DNA of 64,000 bases from Rhodoblastus acidophilus (GTDB taxonomy: Bacteria > Pseudomonadota > Alphaproteobacteria > Rhizobiales > Beijerinckiaceae): assembly GCF_025961575.1 (NCBI RefSeq), contig NZ_JAOQNX010000026.1, positions 1 through 64,000 of the forward strand. The letters run 5' to 3'. Below, piece after piece: positions 60,443-64,000 of this stretch; the stretch's first letter is position 1; every line of letters starts with the position of its first letter. The position numbers and the translations under genes were made by a program. Below the pieces are notes generated by a model that ran no database searches, was not told the origin of the DNA, and was given only the letters and a program-made list of their open reading frames with translations.

Positions 60443-60784
60443 ATGGGCGAAGCGATGAAACCCAGGGCGGCCAAATATGGCATCGGCGAGGTCGTTAAGC
60501 ACCGCAAATATCCATTTCGCGGCGTGATCTTCGACATCGACCCGGTATTCGCCAATTCGGAGGAATGGTGGCTGTCGATCCCCGAGGACGTTCGCCCGTC
60601 CAAGGACCAGCCGTTTTACCATCTCTACGCCGAAAACGCGGAAACCGAATATACCGCCTATGTCTCGGAGCAAAACCTGCTGCCCGACGACAACGAGACC
60701 CCGCTGCGCAACCCGCAGGTGGACGTGGTCTTCCTGCGCAGCCCAACGGGACGCTATGTGAAGCGCTGCCAGGTGATGAACTGA
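60443..60784 (+). CDS. hspQ: Heat shock protein HspQ, 113 aa
   Basis: Small hemimethylated-DNA-binding/YccV-like fold. Recognised by KYGIGEVVKHRKYPFRGVIF, the DPVFANSEEWWL segment and DQPFYHLYAENAETEYTAYV followed by SEQNLLPDD. In enterobacteria HspQ binds hemimethylated DNA and acts as substrate and specificity enhancer of Lon. Start at 60443 (MGEAMKPRAAKYG); ATG at 60455 is an alternative start. Between two terminators, single-gene unit. Confidence 0.93.
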   Translation: MGEAMKPRAAKYGIGEVVKHRKYPFRGVIFDIDPVFANSEEWWLSIPEDVRPSKDQPFYHLYAENAETEYTAYVSEQNLLPDDNETPLRNPQVDVVFLRSPTGRYVKRCQVMN

Positions 60785-60829
60785 GGCGCTGACGCCACAA
60801 TTACGAGCGTATCTCGCAATCCATCGAAC

Positions 60830-60942
60830 CCCATGTCGTCATGGCCGGGCGTCGTCCCGGCCATCCACGTGGCGCGGCCGCGCGAGCTCGTCGCATGATC
60901 CTGGCGGCTTCGCGTGGATACCCGGGACGACGCGCGGGCATG
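60830..60942. repeat. REP-like palindromic element
   Basis: Begins CCCATGTCGTCATGGCCGGG with CGTCGTCCCGGCCATCCACG, and ends CGCGTGGATACCCGGGACGA with CGCGCGGGCATGG. The two halves are inverted (CGTCGTCCCGG / CCGGGACGACG and CATCCACG / CGTGGAT), around a GC-rich centre. This is a familiar dispersed palindrome in Hyphomicrobiales. It differs in sequence from the one at 30658. Confidence 0.65.
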
Positions 60943-60965
60943 GAGCAAACATCTGTTCGCCAAAC

Positions 60966-60999
60966 AAAAAGCGCCCGGATCGCTCCGGGCGCTTTTTCC
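60966..60999. terminator. Bidirectional terminator between hspQ and the IalB-like gene
   Basis: AAAAAGCGCCCGGA / TCCGGGCGCTTTTT with loop TCGC; A-run and T-run on either side allow use from both directions by these convergent genes. Confidence 0.88.
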
Positions 61000-61017
61000 A
61001 ATCGATGTCCGCGACGC

Positions 61018-61734
61018 TTACTTCGGCGCGGCGGGCGCAGCGGCGGCCGGCTGCTGCGATTCGAGTTTTTTCCGCTCTTCCTCGGCGCGCTTCTGCAGCT
61101 CTTCGGCGAGCTTCTTCTGCTGCTCTTCCAACACCTTGGGATCGACCGCCGGGCCGTCGAAGGCGGCGCCGAAGCCGGCGAGCGGCAGGTTGAACACCAC
61201 TTCCATATTGGCCTGGTTCTTCACCGAGACCGCCATGTTCGTGCCCTTCTTGGCGGCTTCGATCGTGTCCTTCTTCACCTTGGCTTCGGCGAAGCAGCCG
61301 TTGGGGAAGCAGATTTCATAGGCGCCTTCGGCCACCGGGCCCTTGTCGATGGCGAAGCGGAAGCCCGGGCGCAGCATCAGGCCCACCGGCATCAGGAAGC
61401 GCACGATCTTGGTTTCGTCCCCCTTCACGTCATAAACGGCGAGCGCCAGAACCGGCGGCTGGTCGGCCTTGGCGCCGAAGTCGCGGGTCGTGTAGCAGAT
61501 TTCCTTGCCCGCGGCCTGGTCCTTGCCGCAAACCTTGGTCCATTGCGGCTGGGACGGCTGCAGGTCGACCTTCATCGGACCCTGCGGGGCGGCGGGCTGG
61601 CCAGCCGGCGCGCCGGGGGCCGGGGCGGCGGGCGCCGCGGGGGCGGCAGGCTTCTGCGCCTGGGCGAAGGCCGGCGAGGCAAGCAGGGCGCCCGCGACCA
61701 GAGCGGCGGTAAAGCGGGACGAAGACAGAGACAT
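61018..61734 (-). CDS. Invasion-associated locus B (IalB) family periplasmic protein, 238 aa
   Basis: Start at ATG 61734 with AAGGAT upstream. Signal peptide (SRFTAALVAGALLASPAFAQ), then a Pro/Ala-rich linker. The IalB domain (about 60-190) has QWTKVCGKDQAAGKEICYTT, PVGLMLRPGFRFAIDKGP and YEICFPNGCFAEAKV, with two Cys pairs likely disulfide-bonded. The C-terminus is a charged coiled coil (EEQQKKLAEELQKRAEEERK). IalB was named in Bartonella invasion, but the family is widespread in free-living Alphaproteobacteria; function unknown there. Confidence 0.87.
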   Translation of the reverse strand: MSLSSSRFTAALVAGALLASPAFAQAQKPAAPAAPAAPAPGAPAGQPAAPQGPMKVDLQPSQPQWTKVCGKDQAAGKEICYTTRDFGAKADQPPVLALAVYDVKGDETKIVRFLMPVGLMLRPGFRFAIDKGPVAEGAYEICFPNGCFAEAKVKKDTIEAAKKGTNMAVSVKNQANMEVVFNLPLAGFGAAFDGPAVDPKVLEEQQKKLAEELQKRAEEERKKLESQQPAAAAPAAPK

Positions 61735-61964
61735 CCAAAATCCTTTCACTGATCCTCACAAGGCCGCATCCACGCCGCCGGCAAGTTATCCCGCGCCGGA
61801 ACTGTCGCGTGCGTTCCAAGCGGGGCGCGCGCTCTTCGCCCCCAAATGGGGCGATAAATTGACGGCGCCTTCATATCCCCTTCGCCCCGGTTTTGCCAGC
61901 AGCCAATTTTGCTAAAGCCGTCGAATTTCTGGCCTTGTCGCCGCGCTTCCCCTAAGCTTTCGAA

Positions 61965-63788
61965 ATGTTGCGGTTTTCGCACAGGGCTTTCGCGCTGGCC
62001 TGCGCGCTCTCTTTCGCCGTCCCGAACGCATCCGCGCGGGCGCAGGAGGGCGCCGCGCGAATCACCCATGGACTCGCCATGCACGGCGCGCCCGCCCTGC
62101 CCCCGGACTTTAAAAATTTTCCCTACGCGGACCCCGAGGCGAAAAAGGGCGGCGTGCTCAAACTCGGGGCCTACGGCGCCTTCGACAATCTCAACCCGTT
62201 TGGCGTCAACGCCGGCTCGACCGCGCAGGGCCTGATCGGCCCGGTCTATGAAAGCCTGATGGCGCGCAATCTCGACGAGCCCTTTTCCCTCTACGGCCTG
62301 GTGGCGGAAAGCATCGAGACCAACGAGGTCCGGGATTTTGTCATCTTCCGCCTGAACCCTCGGGCGCATTTTTCGGATGGCGCGCCGATCACAGCCCGCG
62401 ACGTGCTGTTTTCCTTCAATGTGCTCAAGGAACACGGCCGCCCGCAAACCCGCGCCGCTTTCGGGCTGGTCGCCCGCGTCGCCGCGCCGGACGACCACAC
62501 GGTGCGCTTCGACCTGACCGGCGCGGACGATCGCGAATTGCCGCTGATCCTGGCGCTGATGCCGGTGCTTCCGTCGCACGCGCTCACCGAAAAAATCTTT
62601 AGCGACAACGGCCTGACCGTCCCGCTGGGCTCCGGCCCCTACAGAGTGACGGAGGTCAAGCCGGGCGAAAAGCTGGTGTTGACCCGCGACGAGAATTATT
62701 GGGGCCGCGACCTGCCATCGACGCGCGGCTTCGCCAATTTCGACCGCGTCGAGTTTTTGTATGGCCGCGACGACAACGGCCTGTTCGAGGCGTTCAAGGC
62801 CGGCCTCATCGACGTCCGCATGGAGAGCGACCCGCACCGCTGGGCCAAGGCCTACGCCTTCCCCGCCCGAGAACGCGGCGAGGTCCTGGTCCAGGCGCTG
62901 CCGCTCGGCGGCCCCAAGGGCTTTGAGGCGATCGCCTTCAACACCCGCCGCGAGATTTTTACCGACCCGCGCCTGCGCGAGGCGCTGGCGATGATGTTCG
63001 ATTTCGAATGGATCAACGCCAACCTTTTTGACGGCCTGTTCACGCGGACCAAGAGTTTTTTCGACCAGTCGGAGCTTTCGAGCGCCGGGCGGCCGGCGAG
63101 CGCAGCGGAACTGGCGCTGCTCAAACCCTTTCCCGGCGCGGTGCGCGCTGACATTCTGGCGGGCGCGTGGGCGCCGCCGGTTTCGGACGGCTCGGGCCGC
63201 GACCGCCAGATCGCGCGCCGCGCGCTAGTCCTTGCCGAACAGGCGGGCTGGCGGATGGAACAGGGTGCGCTGCGCAGGGATGGCCAAGCGCTGGCGTTCG
63301 AAATCATGGTGCAGACCCGCGACCAGGAGCGCATCGCCCTGAATTATGCCGGGCAATTACGCCGCATCGGCGTGGAGGCGCGGGTGCGCCCGGTGGATGA
63401 GGTGCAATTCCAGCGCCGGCGGCAAAAATTCGATTTCGACATGACCTTCGCGCTCTGGCAGGCCTCGGCCTCGCCCGGCAACGAGCAGCGCAACCGCTGG
63501 AGCGCCGAGGCCGCGGATCGCGAGGGCTCCTACAATTTTTCCGGCGCGAAAAACCCGGCGCTCGACGCGCTGATCGCGGCGCTGGTCGCCGCCGACACCC
63601 GCGAAAAATTTGTCGCCGCCGCCCGCGCGCTCGACCGGGTGTTGCTGTCAGGATTTTACGCGGTCCCGCTGTTTCACCGCGACGCCCAATGGGTGGCCTG
63701 GCGGCGCCGCATCGGATTTCCGCCGAATCTACCGCGCTACGCCCAGCCTCTGTTCGACGACGCGCTGGAAACGTGGAGCTTGCGCTGA
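61965..63788 (+). CDS. Family 5 extracellular solute-binding protein (ABC transporter, YejA-like), 607 aa
   Basis: A Sec signal peptide (RFSHRAFALACALSFAVPNA, cleavage near ARA-QEG) precedes a full SBP_bac_5 domain: GLAMHGAPALPPDFKNFPYA, DPEAKKGGVLKLGAYGAFDN, VYESLMARNLDEPFSLYGLV, HFSDGAPITARDVLFSFNVL, PLGSGPYRVTEVKPGEKLVL and QSELSSAGRPASAAELALL. The sequence order matches YejA/microcin-C-type oligopeptide binders of alphaproteobacteria rather than DppA. Permease genes are not in the window. A patatin-like gene follows after 26 bases. Confidence 0.9.
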   Translation: MLRFSHRAFALACALSFAVPNASARAQEGAARITHGLAMHGAPALPPDFKNFPYADPEAKKGGVLKLGAYGAFDNLNPFGVNAGSTAQGLIGPVYESLMARNLDEPFSLYGLVAESIETNEVRDFVIFRLNPRAHFSDGAPITARDVLFSFNVLKEHGRPQTRAAFGLVARVAAPDDHTVRFDLTGADDRELPLILALMPVLPSHALTEKIFSDNGLTVPLGSGPYRVTEVKPGEKLVLTRDENYWGRDLPSTRGFANFDRVEFLYGRDDNGLFEAFKAGLIDVRMESDPHRWAKAYAFPARERGEVLVQALPLGGPKGFEAIAFNTRREIFTDPRLREALAMMFDFEWINANLFDGLFTRTKSFFDQSELSSAGRPASAAELALLKPFPGAVRADILAGAWAPPVSDGSGRDRQIARRALVLAEQAGWRMEQGALRRDGQALAFEIMVQTRDQERIALNYAGQLRRIGVEARVRPVDEVQFQRRRQKFDFDMTFALWQASASPGNEQRNRWSAEAADREGSYNFSGAKNPALDALIAALVAADTREKFVAAARALDRVLLSGFYAVPLFHRDAQWVAWRRRIGFPPNLPRYAQPLFDDALETWSLR

Positions 63789-63814
63789 AGCCTGCGCAAA
63801 CCCATTTGGAGGGG

Positions 63815-64000
63815 ATGGATTTCTTCAAAAAACTGAAAAGTCGCACGCCAGGACCTGGCCGGCCCTGGCCGCCCGCGCGGCTTGCCCTCGCCTTGCAAGG
63901 CGGCGGCTCCTTCGGCGCCTTCACCTGGGGGGCGCTGGAGCGCCTACTGGAAGAGGAGGCGATTTCCTTCGACGCGATCTCGGGCGCGAGCGCCGGCGCG
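63815..64000 (+). CDS. Patatin-like phospholipase, N-terminal 62 residues (partial)
   Basis: Starts at ATG 63815 after GGAGGGG and runs off the window. The oxyanion loop GGGSFGAF (29-36) and nucleophile elbow beginning GASAGA (57-62, GXSXG) identify a patatin/RssA-type serine hydrolase. The aspartate of the dyad lies outside. No signal peptide; cytosolic or membrane-associated. Probably co-transcribed with the solute-binding protein gene. Confidence 0.85.
   Translation, partial: MDFFKKLKSRTPGPGRPWPPARLALALQGGGSFGAFTWGALERLLEEEAISFDAISGASAGA

Overview
The window is alphaproteobacterial, most likely Hyphomicrobiales (Rhizobiales). This rests on gene order and content: a complete 14-gene nuo (complex I) cluster followed by birA, rnj and methylmalonyl-CoA epimerase; the tig-clpP-clpX-lon-hupB block; tRNA-Val and tRNA-Asp between hupB and nuoA; and small alphaproteobacterial families (DUF2842, IalB-like, HspQ). 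Base composition is high-GC in the core. A Beijerinckiaceae/Methylocystaceae relative is plausible but unproven. High GC produces many long antisense reading frames, which I left out.

Region 1 (1-5947) is accessory DNA. It starts with the 5' end of an IS5-type transposase cut by the window edge. It then carries a two-gene operon: a 1003-residue FtsZ/tubulin-superfamily GTPase with a long coiled-coil C-terminal part, and an overlapping envelope protein that joins a four-cysteine cytosolic N-terminus, one membrane segment, a PstS-like ligand-binding domain and a C-terminal OmpA peptidoglycan-binding domain. This pair is the best candidate for an undescribed system.

Region 2 (5948-20575) is a 14.6 kb integrated element in the 3' half of tRNA-Lys(TTT). 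It is bounded by 46-bp direct repeats with one mismatch. It encodes a tyrosine recombinase, two MerR/AlpA-type small DNA-binding proteins, a RepA-like AAA ATPase followed by a dense array of CGTTCA motifs (possible replication origin), then a phage-like module: coiled-coil proteins, XkdF-like protease, small and large terminase and tail tape-measure protein. Portal, major capsid and lysis genes are not visible. The right arm holds a lipoprotein, a ParB-like remnant, a ribbon-helix-helix regulator with palindromic operators, and small genes. GGGCAAC motifs lie near both ends.

Region 3 (20530-30767) is chromosomal: tRNA-Lys, a CelD-type GNAT protein and a polysaccharide deacetylase (divergent), a P-type cation ATPase, a DUF2842 membrane protein, a Spy/CpxP-like periplasmic protein, heme A synthase, a sialate O-acetylesterase-like protein, a TrkA-type K+ channel, a thioesterase and methylmalonyl-CoA epimerase.

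Region 4 (30786-48500) is one long minus-strand transcription unit, nuoA-B-C-(DUF2059)-D-(small membrane protein)-E-F-G-H-I-J-K-L-M-N-birA-rnj. The tight overlaps suggest co-translation of respiratory complex I with two uncharacterised insert genes.

Region 5 (48807-64000) holds tRNA-Asp, a ClpP-fold periplasmic protein, tRNA-Val, hupB, the protein quality-control set lon-clpX-clpP-tig, tRNA-Leu, NAD(P)HX repair enzyme Nnr, a Chloroflexus-like malyl-CoA lyase, hspQ, an IalB-like protein, a family 5 solute-binding protein and the start of a patatin-like phospholipase.
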